Shown one piece after another: positions 40,070-50,909 of a stretch of 64,000 nucleotides of DNA. The translations under genes were made by a program, and so were the position numbers. The stretch lies in NCBI RefSeq assembly GCF_030271165.1, contig NZ_JASSZH010000009.1, positions 310,001 through 374,000 of the forward strand. Direction: 5' to 3'. A model generated the notes under the pieces. That model was not told the DNA's origin. It ran no database searches and worked only from the letters and a program-made list of their open reading frames with translations. This DNA comes from Psychromicrobium xiongbiense. GTDB taxonomy: Bacteria > Actinomycetota > Actinomycetes > Actinomycetales > Micrococcaceae. The first letter of the stretch is position 1. Every line of letters starts with the position of its first letter.

Positions 40070-41864
40070 ACGCGCTGCGGTAACCCGCCTTGCGCACGGC
40101 GGTCGGGATCAGCCGGTAGCCGCAACGCACCGCGACATTGCGGATCCAGACCAGGGGGGAAATGTAGCCCGAGCGCAGCAGGCGCCCCTGCAACCGGAAT
40201 TCGGCCTTGAGCAGATCCAGCCCGCCACGGCGTTCATAGGCGCCGGCGTTCACCCGATAACGCACCAGCGGTTGCGGCAGATTAGTGGCCCGGAACCGGC
40301 CATGCAACAGACGCATCCAGAGCCAGAAATCCTCGATCCGCAGCAGATCGCCATACCCACCAACTGCCTGAACCGCTGATTTCCGGTACACCACTGAGGG
40401 GTGGTGGAAGGGGCTCCGGAAGCCCATATTGGCGCTCAGCGCGCCCTCATTGGTAGGAATGGGCCGGTATGCCAGGGGCTTCGAATCATCCTCGCCGATC
40501 TCCTCGATCGCCGAGCCGACCAGGTCATAACCGGCTTCAAGATACGGGATCTGGCGCTCAAAGCGCTCCGGAAGTGAAATGTCGTCCGCATCCATCCGGG
40601 CCACGATGTCATAGTGGCAGGCCTCCAGCCCGGCATCCAGCGCGCCCGCCAGGCCCCGCGATTCGGGAAGCCGCACCACGGTGATCTCAGGATCGCCGGA
40701 TTCCGCCGAGTGGGTGGCTTCGCGGAGAACACTCTCGATGGCGCCCGGCACCGCACCGTCCACCACGATGACGATCTGGGCGGGTTGACGCGTCTGCTCC
40801 CGCCCGACCGAGGCCAGGGCGCGGCGGAACAGCTCGGCGTCATCGCCCGCATACACCGGAAGGAGCACCGAGAAGTCGAGGGATTCCGGATGTTCCGGGG
40901 CCCCGCCCAGTTTCCAGGCCGGCAGTTCGTGAACCCCCGCCAGTGCGGCATCGGCCTCCCGCGGTACGGTGAACAAAGCTTCCCGCAACCCTCGCAGGCC
41001 TGCCTTAAGCACCGCGGACCGGTGTGATGAGCGTCCGATCATCAGCGCCCAGCGACGCAACGAGGCCGCAAAGTAGAGAACCTTCTCCCCCGCAGTCAGC
41101 GCCTGAGACCGGCTGAAGAGCCAGAGTTTATTGCGGACTTCAAACCGGAACCGCTCCCCCACGTCCAGCAGATTCGCGTCATACACCTTGGTGTGGTGGC
41201 TGACCGCCGATCGGTCGCTGGCCAGCCCCAGGCCTCGACGGGCCAGCCGTGCGGTGTATTCGAAATCGTCATTCCAGAGGAAGTAGTCGACCACCGGAAG
41301 TCCCTCGCGACGGGCGGCCTGGGCGGAGACGAAAAGAGAGACGAAAGATGCCGAACGGACCGGACGTGCGCCCAGGTCACGGGCCTGGCGGGTCCGCTGC
41401 ACAGTGGTCTTCAAGGTGCGCGGGGTGTTCATCGGATGGTCGCGGCCGTCGGTCCACAGCACCCGGCTGGCAATGAACGCCGGACGGTGCGGCGCCGGGT
41501 AGCTCTCCCAGAGCGTCACGGCCTCGGCGAGCGTATCCTCGTGGGGCTCGGTGTCGTCATCCATCAGCCACACCAGATCAGGATCGTGATGCGCCAGAGC
41601 ATGGGCCAGACCCACCGTGAACCCGCCGGCACCACCGGTGTTCTGTTCCAGAGCTACCAGCTCATAGCCCACGCCGTCAGGGATCTGCCCGGTCAGCTCG
41701 CGCAAATAATCAACGGCCCCATCGGTGGATCCGTTGTCCACCACGACCAGAGCCTGCGGGAGAACCTGTGCGTTGAGCAGGCTGTTGACGGCGCGGCGTA
41801 GCAACTCCAGGCGGTTGTAGCTGACCAGGACCGCCACGACGCGGGTTTCCGCGCCGGCACTCAT
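40050..41864 (-). CDS. Two-domain glycosyltransferase (GT2-GT2 fusion)
   Basis: A 604-residue protein made of two family-2 glycosyltransferases. Domain 1 (about 1-300) has VVVDNGSTDG, LVWLMDDDTEP and WNDDFEYTAR, the layout of GlfT1/rhamnosyl-type enzymes. Domain 2 (about 330-604) has VVDGAVPGA, VARMDADDISLPERF and EDFWLWMRLL. Both carry the acidic metal-binding motif, so both look active. It may add two successive sugars. The ATG overlaps the tsaC stop by 4 nt. Confidence 0.9.
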   Translation of the reverse strand: MSAGAETRVVAVLVSYNRLELLRRAVNSLLNAQVLPQALVVVDNGSTDGAVDYLRELTGQIPDGVGYELVALEQNTGGAGGFTVGLAHALAHHDPDLVWLMDDDTEPHEDTLAEAVTLWESYPAPHRPAFIASRVLWTDGRDHPMNTPRTLKTTVQRTRQARDLGARPVRSASFVSLFVSAQAARREGLPVVDYFLWNDDFEYTARLARRGLGLASDRSAVSHHTKVYDANLLDVGERFRFEVRNKLWLFSRSQALTAGEKVLYFAASLRRWALMIGRSSHRSAVLKAGLRGLREALFTVPREADAALAGVHELPAWKLGGAPEHPESLDFSVLLPVYAGDDAELFRRALASVGREQTRQPAQIVIVVDGAVPGAIESVLREATHSAESGDPEITVVRLPESRGLAGALDAGLEACHYDIVARMDADDISLPERFERQIPYLEAGYDLVGSAIEEIGEDDSKPLAYRPIPTNEGALSANMGFRSPFHHPSVVYRKSAVQAVGGYGDLLRIEDFWLWMRLLHGRFRATNLPQPLVRYRVNAGAYERRGGLDLLKAEFRLQGRLLRSGYISPLVWIRNVAVRCGYRLIPTAVRKAGYRSAFTRKSD

Positions 41865-42712
41865 GCCTGCGGTTTCCCTGCCGCAGGTGCCTCGGATGCA
41901 GTCTCCGCCGCTGGGCTTGCATCTTCTGTAGTTTCAGATTCTGTAGTTTCAGAGGTCTCAGCTTCGGTGGGCGCACGCTCAGAAACCTCCGTCTCAGCGC
42001 CTTCCGGCTCGGCGACCTCCGCGGGAGGTTCCTCCCCCAGGCCCAGCACGCTGGGCACCGCTTCACGCAGACGCGCCAGAGAAATGGCACCCGCACGGAC
42101 CACCCGTAGCGGCGACACGGTGGCGTCGACAATGGTGGACGGCAGGCTCTGCACATCTCCCCCTGCATCTTCCTGACTTCTGGGCCTTTCGCCCTCGCCC
42201 AGATACACCTCGACCACGTCACCAAGCTGTTCCTTGGTGCCCTGCACGGTGGCGGGCGTCGGCTGTCCGGTCCGGTTCGCCGAGGACACGGCAAGTGGCC
42301 CGGTCAGGGTCAGCAGATCAAGCGCCAGTGCGTCATCGGGCATCCGCAGGGCTACTGTCCCCTTGGCATCGCCCAGATCCCAGTCGAGGCTCGGCTGGGC
42401 ATGGAAAATCAGGGTCAGACCGCCGGGCCAGAAGGTATCCGCCAGTTTGCGCGCGTCATCGCTGATCTCGGTGGCCAGACCGTCCAGCGTCTGCAGGCGC
42501 TGGATGAGGACGGGCGGCGGCATCGATCGGCCCCGACCCTTCGCCGCCAGCAACGTCGCGACTGCCACAGGCGAGAACGCATCAGCGGCGATCCCGTACA
42601 CGGTGTCGGTGGGCATAACGATGACTTGCTTGCTGTCGATTGCTTTTTTGGCGTGGGCCAGACCTTCACGGCGCTGGGACTCCACGGTGCAGTCGTAAAC
42701 GATGGAACTCAC
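41861..42712 (-). CDS. tsaC: L-threonylcarbamoyladenylate synthase
   Basis: A 283-residue Sua5/YwlC/YrdC protein that makes the activated intermediate for t6A modification of ANN-decoding tRNAs. VIVMPTDTVYGIAADAF and PLAVSSANRTGQPTP are family motifs. The catalytic domain ends near residue 225; a 55-residue tail rich in Glu, Thr, Ser and Ala (with repeated SETTE) follows and is not part of the fold. The GTG start is 4 nt after the prmC stop. Confidence 0.94.
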   Translation of the reverse strand: MSSIVYDCTVESQRREGLAHAKKAIDSKQVIVMPTDTVYGIAADAFSPVAVATLLAAKGRGRSMPPPVLIQRLQTLDGLATEISDDARKLADTFWPGGLTLIFHAQPSLDWDLGDAKGTVALRMPDDALALDLLTLTGPLAVSSANRTGQPTPATVQGTKEQLGDVVEVYLGEGERPRSQEDAGGDVQSLPSTIVDATVSPLRVVRAGAISLARLREAVPSVLGLGEEPPAEVAEPEGAETEVSERAPTEAETSETTESETTEDASPAAETASEAPAAGKPQA

Positions 42713-42716
42713 CGGG

Positions 42717-43619
42717 CTATTCTTCCACGTTTCCCGGACGGCCCACGGCTGCGTCCTCAGTCAAGGCTTCATCCGGCCGTCGAGCGGTCAGCGCCCGATC
42801 CCGCCCGGTGAGGTCCTGATGGCTTGCCGCTGCCTCAAAACCCTGCTGCTGCGCCAGGCGCCGCAGGGCAGCTGCCTGAACCTCCGCGTGCTCCACCACC
42901 ACCGAACCGCCAGGCACCAGCAGGCGACGCGCGGTCGCCAGAGCCGCCATCGGCAATTCCAGGCCGTCCTCGCCACCGCCGTAGAGCGCCATCTGCGGAT
43001 CATGCTCAGCGACTTCTGGCTCCTGCGGCACCGCACCCGCCGGAATGTACGGCGGGTTGCTCACCACCAGATCGACCCGACCCTCCAGCTCCGGGAAAGC
43101 CTCACGCAGATCGCCGAGTCGCAAGGTGACCCGGTTGCCAAAAGGCGCGAGATTGCGGCTGGCCCAGGCGTAAGCCAACTCCGAGAGCTCGATGGCGTAG
43201 ACCCGGGCATCCGGACGCTCATCGGCGATGGCGGCAGCCAGCGCACCGGAGCCTGTGCCAAGATCCACCACGACGGGGGCACCGATGCCCTGCAGCAGAT
43301 CCAGAGCCAGCTGAGCCACGCTCTCCGTCTCCGGTCGCGGTACAAAAACACCCGGGCCCACAGCGAGTTCCAGACGACGGAAGGGTGCCTTACCGGTCAG
43401 ATGCTGCACAGGAACCCTGCGGGCGCGCTCCCCAATGAGGTCATTCAGCCCCTCCGGTGCCGGTGCGCCGCGCAGGGCGGCCGCACGCAGCTCGCCCAGA
43501 CCCAGGCCCAGTAGATGGGCGGCCAGAAGTTCGGCATCGACGCGCGGACTGGGCACGCCAGCCTCAGCCAGTTGTGCAGCGGCCTGACGCAGTGCGGAGG
43601 ACAGCGAATCCTGATCCAT
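42717..43619 (-). CDS. prmC: Release factor glutamine methyltransferase
   Basis: A 300-residue methyltransferase that methylates the GGQ glutamine of RF1 and RF2. VVDLGTGSGALA binds SAM, and SNPPYIPAG is the catalytic NPPY. I chose the ATG at 43619, which gives the family N-terminus; upstream in-frame starts lie within prfA. It follows its substrate gene prfA. Confidence 0.94.
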   Translation of the reverse strand: MDQDSLSSALRQAAAQLAEAGVPSPRVDAELLAAHLLGLGLGELRAAALRGAPAPEGLNDLIGERARRVPVQHLTGKAPFRRLELAVGPGVFVPRPETESVAQLALDLLQGIGAPVVVDLGTGSGALAAAIADERPDARVYAIELSELAYAWASRNLAPFGNRVTLRLGDLREAFPELEGRVDLVVSNPPYIPAGAVPQEPEVAEHDPQMALYGGGEDGLELPMAALATARRLLVPGGSVVVEHAEVQAAALRRLAQQQGFEAAASHQDLTGRDRALTARRPDEALTEDAAVGRPGNVEE

Positions 43620-43647
43620 GCTCAAGTCACCACTGACAGGAACGGGA

Positions 43648-44721
43648 TCATTCGCCCAGGGCATCAAGTCGGGATTGCTCATCCACATCAATCGCCGACT
43701 GGATCACCGGGCCCAGTTCACCGTTCATCACCGTGTCCAGGTTGTAAGCCTTATATCCGGTGCGGTGGTCCGCAATGCGGTTTTCCGGGAAGTTATAGGT
43801 GCGGATCCGCTCCGAACGATCCATAGTGCGGATCTGCGACTTCCGTGCGGCGGAATTCTCTGCATCGATCTGCTCCTGCTGGTGCGCCAGGATCCGCGCC
43901 CGGAGCACCCGCATACCGGCTTCACGGTTCTGCAGCTGGGACTTCTCATTCTGCATGGCCACCACGATGCCCGTGGGCAGGTGGGTGATGCGCACAGCCG
44001 AGTCGGTCGTGTTCACCGACTGGCCACCAGGACCGGAAGAGCGATACACGTCGATTTTGAGGTCGTTCTGGTTGATCTCGACTTCCTCTGGCTCATCCAC
44101 CTCAGGGAAGACCAGCACACCGGCCGCCGAGGTGTGAATGCGCCCCTGCGATTCGGTCACCGGAACGCGCTGCACGCGGTGTACGCCACCTTCGAATTTG
44201 AGAGAGGCGAAAACACCCTCTGCGGGGTCGTTCGACCGCCCCTTGATGGCGAGCTGGATGTCCTTGTAGCCGCCAAGATCCGATTCGGTGGACGAGATGA
44301 CCTCGGTCTTCCAGCCACGGGATTCCGCATACCGGGTATACATGCGCACCAGGTCGGCAGCAAAAAGCGCCGACTCGTCCCCGCCTTCGCCAGCTTTGAC
44401 CTCCAGGATCACATCCCGCGCATCGTCCGGATCACGCGGAATCAGCAGCCGCCGCAGTTTCTCCTCCGCAATGGCCAGCGCCGCTTCAAGTTCCGGCACC
44501 TCCTCAGCGAACTCCGGATCCTCCGCCGCCATCTCCCGTGCAGCCGACAGATCATCGCTGAGTTGCTGCACCCGGTGATGACCCTCCACAATGCCGCTGA
44601 GTTCGGCATAACGCCGCCCCAGCTTCCGGGCGAGCGACTGATCAGCATGCACGGCAGGATCGCTGAGCCTGAGCTGTAACTCAGCGTGCTCGTTCAGCAA
44701 CCCCTGAATGGATTCGAACAT
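43648..44721 (-). CDS. prfA: Peptide chain release factor 1
   Basis: A 357-residue release factor for UAA and UAG. The GGQ motif is in [15 protein letters not shown], and the PxT-type anticodon-like loop region is present upstream. The gene lies between the small ORF after rho and prmC. Confidence 0.97.
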   Translation of the reverse strand: MFESIQGLLNEHAELQLRLSDPAVHADQSLARKLGRRYAELSGIVEGHHRVQQLSDDLSAAREMAAEDPEFAEEVPELEAALAIAEEKLRRLLIPRDPDDARDVILEVKAGEGGDESALFAADLVRMYTRYAESRGWKTEVISSTESDLGGYKDIQLAIKGRSNDPAEGVFASLKFEGGVHRVQRVPVTESQGRIHTSAAGVLVFPEVDEPEEVEINQNDLKIDVYRSSGPGGQSVNTTDSAVRITHLPTGIVVAMQNEKSQLQNREAGMRVLRARILAHQQEQIDAENSAARKSQIRTMDRSERIRTYNFPENRIADHRTGYKAYNLDTVMNGELGPVIQSAIDVDEQSRLDALGE

Positions 44722-44790
44722 CTCGACACTTCTTTCGACTCAAACGACCAACAACTGCACCCAACACCCCGTGGACGGTGCCTCCAGAGA

Positions 44791-44985
44791 GACGCTACGC
44801 CGGATGGACGGCTGTGCCCGCGCTTCGCGACGCCCACCACGCCGCAGCCATCCATCCGGCCTCCGCGTCAAGGCCACGTTCCCGCAGTCGCGCCGCAGTG
44901 ATGATGGGGGTCAGGGCGTGGTCGGGCGCAGCGAAGCTGGGCCGGACCCCCATCATCACGAAGGCACCCCATCCGGCGAAGCGTC
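44791..44985. repeat. Nested inverted repeats in the rho-prfA gap
   Basis: Three inverted pairs lie in 195 bp: 44791-44807 with 44969-44985 (16 of 17 bp), 44799-44814 with 44845-44860 (15 of 16) and 44898-44912 with 44945-44959 (15 of 15, GTGATGATGGGGGTC). No T-tract follows, so these are not standard terminators. The outer pair resembles the termini of a small non-autonomous element. Confidence 0.7.
44795..44959 (-). CDS. Possible small protein between rho and prfA
   Basis: A 54-codon frame starting GTG-ATG-ATG (VMMGVRPSF) and ending TAGTVHPA-like (AGTAVHPA). Third codon positions are mostly G or C, as in real genes of this genome, and it is co-oriented with rho and prfA. It does not resemble ribosomal protein L31, which occupies this place in M. 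tuberculosis: there is no CxxC. I see no good ribosome binding site, and the frame overlaps the inverted repeats, so it may be chance. Confidence 0.35.
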   Translation of the reverse strand: MMMGVRPSFAAPDHALTPIITAARLRERGLDAEAGWMAAAWWASRSAGTAVHPA

Positions 44986-45009
44986 AACCCGGAGGGTCAA
45001 CCAGCGGGG

Positions 45010-47145
45010 CTACTTGTCGTCGTCGGACTTTGAGCCGAGCGTGGTCTTCTGCACCTGCATGAGGAATTCCACGTTGCTCTGGGTTTCGCGGAGCTTGGAG
45101 GTGAGCAGTTCCAGCGACTGCTGCTGCTCCAGGCCGGAGAGCACACGGCGCAGACGCCACATGATGCGCACTTCCTCCGGCGAGAGCAGGTTCTCCTCAC
45201 GACGCGTGCTCGAGGCGTTGACATCCACTGCGGGGAAGATGCGCTTATCGGCCAGGTTGCGCGAAAGACGCAGCTCCATGTTGCCGGTGCCCTTGAACTC
45301 CTCGAAGATGACCTCATCGGCCTTGGACCCGGTTTCCACCAGAGCCGTGGCCAGAATGGTCAGCGAGCCACCGTTTTCGATGTTGCGAGCAGCACCGAAG
45401 AAACGCTTGGGCGGGTACAGGGCTGCGGCATCCACACCACCGGAGAGGATACGACCGGAGGACGGCGCCGAGTTGTTGTAGGCACGGCCCAGACGGGTCA
45501 TCGAGTCCAGGAGCACGACGACGTCCATGCCCATTTCGACGAGGCGCTTGGCCCGTTCGATCGAGAGTTCCGCCACCTGGGTGTGATCATCGGCGGGACG
45601 GTCGAAGGTCGAGGCAATGACCTCGCCGCGCACCGTGCGCTGCATATCGGTGACTTCTTCGGGGCGTTCGTCCACCAGGACCATCATGAGGTGAACCTCA
45701 GGGTTGTTGGTGGTGATCGCCTCAGCGATGGACTGCAGGATCAGCGTCTTACCGGCCTTGGGTGGGGAGACAATCAGGCCACGCTGGCCCTTACCGATCG
45801 GAGCAATCAGGTCGATGACGCGCGGGCCGATCTTCTTCGGCTCGGTCTCCAGGCGCAGCCGCTCGGAGGGGTAAAGCGGAACGAGCTTGTTGAACTCCAC
45901 GCGATCCTTGAGATCCTCAGGGTTCTTGCCGTTGACGCTCGTGATGCGCACCAGCGCATTGAACTTCTGCCGCTGGCTGCTGTTGCGGTTATCCTCACCC
46001 TCGCGAGGGGCGCGGATCGCGCCCACCACGGCATCGCCCTTGCGCAGGTTGTACTTCTTAACCTGGGAGAGCGAAACGTACACATCGTTCGGACCGGCCA
46101 GGTAGCCGCTGGTGCGAACGAAAGCGTAGTTGTCCAGAATATCCAGGATGCCCGCGACAGGCAGCAGCACGTCGCTGTCGGTCAGCTCGACGTCGTCCAC
46201 CTCGGGAGCCTGACCACGACGGCGGTCATTGCGCCGTTCATTGCGGTCACGGAAGCGGTCGTTACGGTCATTACGGTTGCTGCGATCGTTGTCCTGACGC
46301 TGACGGCCGTTGTTACGGTCGTTGGAGCGATCGTTCAAGCGCTCTGCGTTACGGTCGTTGCCGCCGGTGCGCTCGCCACCGCGCTGAGAATTGTTGTTCT
46401 CCTGATCGCCATCGCGGTCGTTGCGATTGCGATTACGGTTACGACGCTCATTACGCGAGCTGCGGCCGTCGCCATCGCCGGGCTGGCCGTCCCGCTGGCG
46501 GTCACGACGGTTGTCATTGCGATTCCCGGCCGACTCGTCGCGAGTCTCCGTGCCCTCAGCCGGTGTGGCTGCCGGTGCGCCAGAGGGCTCTTCGGTGGCC
46601 TCAGAAGCTGCTTCAGTGGTGCCGTTGCTCTCTGCGCGACGGTTGCGTCCGCGCTGACGGCGGTTGCCCTGCTGCCCTGCACCGGAATCGCTGGAATCAG
46701 CGGAATTCTCGGCGGCCTCGGAGGAAGAAGCGGCCGGCGCGGCAGCTTGGTTCGTGTTCTGGTCCTGGGCGGCCTGCTCCGTGGCACCAGCGCTCACAAC
46801 ACCGCTGGACGCCGCACGACGGCTACGACCGCGACGCGGGGCTGCTGCGCCATCGCTGGCGGCCTCGACCGGCGCTGCCTCGACAACGGGCGCGGCCTCG
46901 GCCTTACGGGCCGGTGCTGCGCTGCGATCAGCGACGGAGGAACCGCGCTGATGGGCGGAAATCACGGTGACGAGATCTCCCTTGCGCATCCGCGAACCGC
47001 CGGTGATTCCCAGCTGGCCTGCGAGCGCTTGCAGCTGAGCGAGTTTGAGGCCCGCCAGCGGCGACGATGAAGATTGAGTGCCGGCCGCAGATGCGGCAGA
47101 TACGGCGTTGTCCACACCCGTTGCCGGGCTAGTGGTTTCTGTCAC
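45010..47145 (-). CDS. rho: Transcription termination factor Rho
   Basis: A 711-residue RNA helicase. The N-terminal domain (about residues 30-75) is followed by an insertion of about 230 residues rich in Glu/Ala and then Arg/Asn/Asp, the disordered insert typical of high-GC Actinobacteria. The RNA-binding domain follows, then the ATPase with [10 protein letters not shown] (Walker A) and the [15 protein letters not shown] region. The GTG at 47145 has GAAGGA 6 nt upstream; an in-frame extension of 29 residues is open but unlike homologues. Confidence 0.95.
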   Translation of the reverse strand: MTETTSPATGVDNAVSAASAAGTQSSSSPLAGLKLAQLQALAGQLGITGGSRMRKGDLVTVISAHQRGSSVADRSAAPARKAEAAPVVEAAPVEAASDGAAAPRRGRSRRAASSGVVSAGATEQAAQDQNTNQAAAPAASSSEAAENSADSSDSGAGQQGNRRQRGRNRRAESNGTTEAASEATEEPSGAPAATPAEGTETRDESAGNRNDNRRDRQRDGQPGDGDGRSSRNERRNRNRNRNDRDGDQENNNSQRGGERTGGNDRNAERLNDRSNDRNNGRQRQDNDRSNRNDRNDRFRDRNERRNDRRRGQAPEVDDVELTDSDVLLPVAGILDILDNYAFVRTSGYLAGPNDVYVSLSQVKKYNLRKGDAVVGAIRAPREGEDNRNSSQRQKFNALVRITSVNGKNPEDLKDRVEFNKLVPLYPSERLRLETEPKKIGPRVIDLIAPIGKGQRGLIVSPPKAGKTLILQSIAEAITTNNPEVHLMMVLVDERPEEVTDMQRTVRGEVIASTFDRPADDHTQVAELSIERAKRLVEMGMDVVVLLDSMTRLGRAYNNSAPSSGRILSGGVDAAALYPPKRFFGAARNIENGGSLTILATALVETGSKADEVIFEEFKGTGNMELRLSRNLADKRIFPAVDVNASSTRREENLLSPEEVRIMWRLRRVLSGLEQQQSLELLTSKLRETQSNVEFLMQVQKTTLGSKSDDDK

Positions 47146-47463
47146 GAAGGATCCTTCCCCCTCGACGTCGACCCCGAACACTGCGGGATCGTGATGGTTA
47201 TGGCCGTTCAGCTCCACCAGAGGGTGGGCCATACAGGCTCAGTGAGTACCGTTCCGCCCGCTGCATTCAGCTGGTGTGCACAGCGAGACTGGTCTGCTTC
47301 GATCAAGGTAGACCTTCCAGGTTCCACACAATGAAATATTGCTGGAGGGGATTGCCTGCACCTCGATGATGGCAGGGAACGCATCGGCGGATGATCCGCT
47401 GGATTGAAAAACCAACAGCCTATTGAAGGGAATTTCGCTGAAAAAGCAGCAAAACTCGTGCTG
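47146..47463. other. Intergenic region: rho leader and thrB terminator
   Basis: 318 bp without a gene. The thrB terminator lies at the right end (47441-47465). A weak promoter-like TACCTT (minus strand, about 47307-47312) could start rho with a leader of about 150 nt. I see no riboswitch or other fold I can name. Confidence 0.4.
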
Positions 47464-47465
47464 CT
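47441..47465 (-). terminator. Intrinsic terminator of thrB
   Basis: A 7-bp stem (AGCAGC core, 47445-47451 with 47459-47465) followed on the minus strand by five T. The stem overlaps the thrB stop codon. Confidence 0.6.
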
Positions 47466-48477
47466 AGAACTGTCGATGCGCTACTACTTTAGCACCCTCG
47501 GTGGCAATTCCCACTTCGCTGACCTGCCAGGTCGCCCCAGGCGTGTCGGAGGAATCCGTCGCTGTAGCGAATTCTTCCGCGGAGCGAGCTACCTGCAAGG
47601 CCTCATCGCGCTGCGCTTCGCTACCGGTAAGCGCTAGCACCGTAGGACCGGCGCCCGAGATGACGGCGGGAATGCCGTGCTGACGCCAGAGCCGGAGCAG
47701 CCGTCCACTCGCGGGCATGGCCTCGAAGCGGTACTGCTGGTGCAGGAAGTCCTCGGTGCCCACAAAAAGCAACTCCGGGGCACGGCTTATCGCATGGATC
47801 AGTACCGCAGCGCGGGCGGTGTTGGCCGCAGCGCTCTGATGCGAGACCGAGGACGGCAGCATGGCCCGGGCGGTCTCAGTGGACAGCTCGACGGTGGGCA
47901 CCGCGACGACCGGGCGGATGCGCGGATCGACCTCGATAGAAGTGGTGTAGGAGCGGCTGCCCTGCACCCAGGAGGCGGTCATGCCCCCGAAAACAGCCGG
48001 CGCGACGTTGTCCGGGTGGCCTTCGACCTCGCATCCCAGTTGGAAGACATCTTCCAGCGAGGGACGGTCGCTCTCTGGAAGCAGCATGGCTGCGGCCAGC
48101 AGGGCTGCCACGGCCGCGGCAGCCGAGGAGCCGAGGCCCCGCCCATGCGGAATGACGTTGTCCGCGGTGATCTTCAGCCCGGAGTACTGGAAGCCGAAGC
48201 GGTTCAGCAACAGTGCGATGCATCGCACGCTCAGATGGCTCTCATTTTTCGGCAGGTTCGCTGAGCCCTCGCCCCGCAGATCAAACTGCAGGCCAGGTGC
48301 CTCACTCGTCTCCACCGTCAGGGTGTCATAGAGTGCCACCGCGAGTCCCAGCGAATCGAAGCCCGGACCGAGGTTTGCACTGGTGGCAGGCACCTGAACG
48401 GTCACCGACTGCCCGGCGCTGACCGTGCGCAGCGGCACCGTCGCACCGGGTCCGGACGCAGGCGGAACGTAATTCAA
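47464..48477 (-). CDS. thrB: Homoserine kinase
   Basis: A 337-residue GHMP kinase. The ATP-binding motif is PHGRGLGSSAAAAVAAL, with VPATSANLGPGFD near the N-terminus. The start is a TTG 2 nt after the thrC stop, with GGAAGG 6 nt upstream. It makes O-phosphohomoserine for ThrC. Confidence 0.94.
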   Translation of the reverse strand: MNYVPPASGPGATVPLRTVSAGQSVTVQVPATSANLGPGFDSLGLAVALYDTLTVETSEAPGLQFDLRGEGSANLPKNESHLSVRCIALLLNRFGFQYSGLKITADNVIPHGRGLGSSAAAAVAALLAAAMLLPESDRPSLEDVFQLGCEVEGHPDNVAPAVFGGMTASWVQGSRSYTTSIEVDPRIRPVVAVPTVELSTETARAMLPSSVSHQSAAANTARAAVLIHAISRAPELLFVGTEDFLHQQYRFEAMPASGRLLRLWRQHGIPAVISGAGPTVLALTGSEAQRDEALQVARSAEEFATATDSSDTPGATWQVSEVGIATEGAKVVAHRQF

Positions 48478-48479
48478 GA

Positions 48480-49568
48480 TCAGCCTTCCAGGCCCAGGGC
48501 ACGCGCCACACTGACGACGTCGAATTCCACCTTCTCCGGCTGCACAGCAGTTCCGTCGAGGTTCTTCAAAGCCCATTCCGGGTCCTTGAGACCGTGCCCG
48601 GTCACCGTGATCACGATAGTCTGGCCCGGAGCCAGCTCCCCCGCACGGTGCTTCTTGAGGACGCCTGCCGCGCCCGCAGCAGAAGCGGGCTCGACGAAGA
48701 CGCCCTCCTTGGCGGAGAGCCAGCGGTGCGCTTCGAGGATCTGCTCATCGGTGACCGCTTCGATCACACCACCGGACTCGTCCCTGGCGGCCACGGCCTG
48801 CTCCCAGGAGGCCGGGTTGCCGATCCGGATGGCGGTGGCGATGGTCTCCGGCTCGGTGACCGGATGTCCCTCGACGATCGGCGCGGAACCGGCAGCCTGG
48901 AACCCCCACATGGTGGGCAACTTCTGCGATACAGCAGGCTGATCGCCCCAGGGTGCCACATACTCCCTGTAGCCCTTCCAGTACGCCGTGATGTTGCCGG
49001 CATTACCGACCGGCAGCGCATGGATGTCCGGAGCATCGCCCAGGGCGTCCACCACCTCGAAGGCGCCGGTCTTCTGACCTTCGATGCGCGCCGGATTGAC
49101 CGAGTTGACCAGGAATACCGGATAGGACTCAGCCAACTTGCGGGCCACTTCCAGGCAGTTGTCAAAGTTCCCGTCCACCTGCAGCAACGTCGCACCGTGT
49201 GCCACGGCCTGGCTCAACTTGCCCATCGCGATCTTGCCCGCGGGCACCAGCACCGCGCACGTCAGGCCTGCCGCTTTGGCATAGGCCGCGGCGGAGGCAG
49301 AGGTGTTTCCGGTGGAAGCGCACACCACGGCCTTGGCACCGGCCTCCACCGCGGCGGTCATCGCCATGGTCATACCGCGGTCCTTGAAGCTGCCGGTCGG
49401 ATTCATGCCTTCGACCTTGAGGTAGACAGTGCAGCCGGTCTCCTCGGAGAGAGCACGCGCCGGGACGAGCGGGGTACCGCCTTCGCCCAGGGTGATCACC
49501 CGGGTCGCCTCGGTCACCGGAAGACGGTCAGCATATTCGCGGATAACCCCGCGCCACTGGTGGGCCAT
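48480..49568 (-). CDS. thrC: Threonine synthase
   Basis: A 362-residue PLP enzyme. The catalytic lysine is in [12 protein letters not shown], and the phosphate-binding glycine loop is in [11 protein letters not shown]. It completes threonine synthesis. Neighbours hom and thrB lie within 2 nt on both sides. Confidence 0.96.
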   Translation of the reverse strand: MAHQWRGVIREYADRLPVTEATRVITLGEGGTPLVPARALSEETGCTVYLKVEGMNPTGSFKDRGMTMAMTAAVEAGAKAVVCASTGNTSASAAAYAKAAGLTCAVLVPAGKIAMGKLSQAVAHGATLLQVDGNFDNCLEVARKLAESYPVFLVNSVNPARIEGQKTGAFEVVDALGDAPDIHALPVGNAGNITAYWKGYREYVAPWGDQPAVSQKLPTMWGFQAAGSAPIVEGHPVTEPETIATAIRIGNPASWEQAVAARDESGGVIEAVTDEQILEAHRWLSAKEGVFVEPASAAGAAGVLKKHRAGELAPGQTIVITVTGHGLKDPEWALKNLDGTAVQPEKVEFDVVSVARALGLEG

Positions 49569-49570
49569 AT

Positions 49571-50905
49571 CTAGATTCCTTCTACTCGCAGAACGGAGGT
49601 GACTGCTTTGACGACGGGAAGAGCACGAACTTCGGCCACGGTGGCGGCCAGCGCTGACTCGCTGGCGCGGTGGGTGACGATCCGCAGTTCTGCGGAGGGC
49701 TGAGTGTCGGAGGCCGGATCGCTGACCGGACGCAGCGTCTGGCGCAACGTCTCGATCGAGGCACCGTGATGGGCGAAGATTCCGGCGATCTGGGCGAGCA
49801 CACCCGCCTCATCACTGACTTCCAGGCCAACGCTGTAGCTGGTGCGGACGGTCTTGATATCCGCGGCTGGAAGGTGGCCGGATGCAGTTTCGGTGCGCCC
49901 GGGGCCACCGAGCACTATGCGCCGGGCCGCGGAGACGACATCGCCCATCACAGCCGAGGCAGTGGGCCGGCCACCCGCACCCTGCCCGTAGAACATCAGC
50001 TCTCCGGCGTTTTCCGCCTCCACGAACACCGCGTTGAAGGCACCATGGACGGCGGCGAGCGGGTGGCTGCGCGGCAGGAGCGTCGGGTGAACGCGCACGT
50101 TGATGCGCTCACCCTCCTCGTCCTGCAGACGCTCGGCAATCGCCAGAAGCTTGATCACCAGACCGGATTCCCGGGCCGCTTCAATGTCTGCCGAGGTGAT
50201 CTCCGCTATGCCTTCACAGTGCACCTGGTCCAGGGCAACGTCGGTGTGGAAGGACAGCGAGGCCAGAATAGCCGCTTTCGCTGCGGCATCGTGCCCCTGG
50301 ACGTCCGCCGTCGGGTCCGCTTCCGCATAGCCGAGGCGCTGTGCCTCAGCCAGAGCGGCGGCAAAGTCCGCCCCGGTGGTGTCCATCTGGTCCAGGATGT
50401 AATTGGTGGTGCCATTGACGATGCCGAGCACCCGGGTGATGGTGTCCCCCGCGAGGCTGTCCCGGATGGGCCGCAGGATCGGGATGGCACCCGCCACGGC
50501 CGCCTCGTAGGAGAGCTGCACCGCGTTCTCACTGGCCAGCTGGTAGAGCTCAGGCCCATGCACTGCCAGCAGCGCCTTGTTGCCCGTCACCACACTGGCC
50601 CCCTGCGTGATCGCCTCACGGATCAGCGTCCGGGCCGGCTCAATGCCGCCCATCAGTTCGATCACCAGATCCGCCCGGGCAATCAGCCCGGAGGCGTCGG
50701 TGGTGAAGAGCTCTGCGGGCAATTCCACGGTGCGTGGAGCATCGACAGTGCGGACGGCGATGCCGATCAGTTCCAGATCGGTTCCGCTGCGCCGGGTCAG
50801 CATGGCGGCATCATCGAGCAGAATGCGGGCAACTTCAGCCCCCACATTGCCGCAGCCGAGCAGGGCAATCTTCAGGGAATTTTTTGCGATGTTGGCGGTA
50901 CTCAC
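49571..50905 (-). CDS. hom: Homoserine dehydrogenase
   Basis: A 444-residue enzyme. NAD(P) is bound by [12 protein letters not shown]. The catalytic region includes [11 protein letters not shown] and [13 protein letters not shown], and a C-terminal ACT domain (about residues 360-444) provides threonine feedback inhibition. The GTG lies 4 nt after the lysA stop, with AGGAG 9 nt upstream. Confidence 0.96.
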   Translation of the reverse strand: MSTANIAKNSLKIALLGCGNVGAEVARILLDDAAMLTRRSGTDLELIGIAVRTVDAPRTVELPAELFTTDASGLIARADLVIELMGGIEPARTLIREAITQGASVVTGNKALLAVHGPELYQLASENAVQLSYEAAVAGAIPILRPIRDSLAGDTITRVLGIVNGTTNYILDQMDTTGADFAAALAEAQRLGYAEADPTADVQGHDAAAKAAILASLSFHTDVALDQVHCEGIAEITSADIEAARESGLVIKLLAIAERLQDEEGERINVRVHPTLLPRSHPLAAVHGAFNAVFVEAENAGELMFYGQGAGGRPTASAVMGDVVSAARRIVLGGPGRTETASGHLPAADIKTVRTSYSVGLEVSDEAGVLAQIAGIFAHHGASIETLRQTLRPVSDPASDTQPSAELRIVTHRASESALAATVAEVRALPVVKAVTSVLRVEGI

Positions 50906-50909
50906 TGGC

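Noticed and set aside
45583..47070. Open frame of about 495 codons antisense to rho
   Set aside because: Mirrors the repetitive Arg/Asn/Asp insert of Rho as Val/Ala/Thr runs; no start context.
47146..47463. Riboswitch or attenuator upstream of rho
   Set aside because: No leader peptide or conserved fold that I can recognise.
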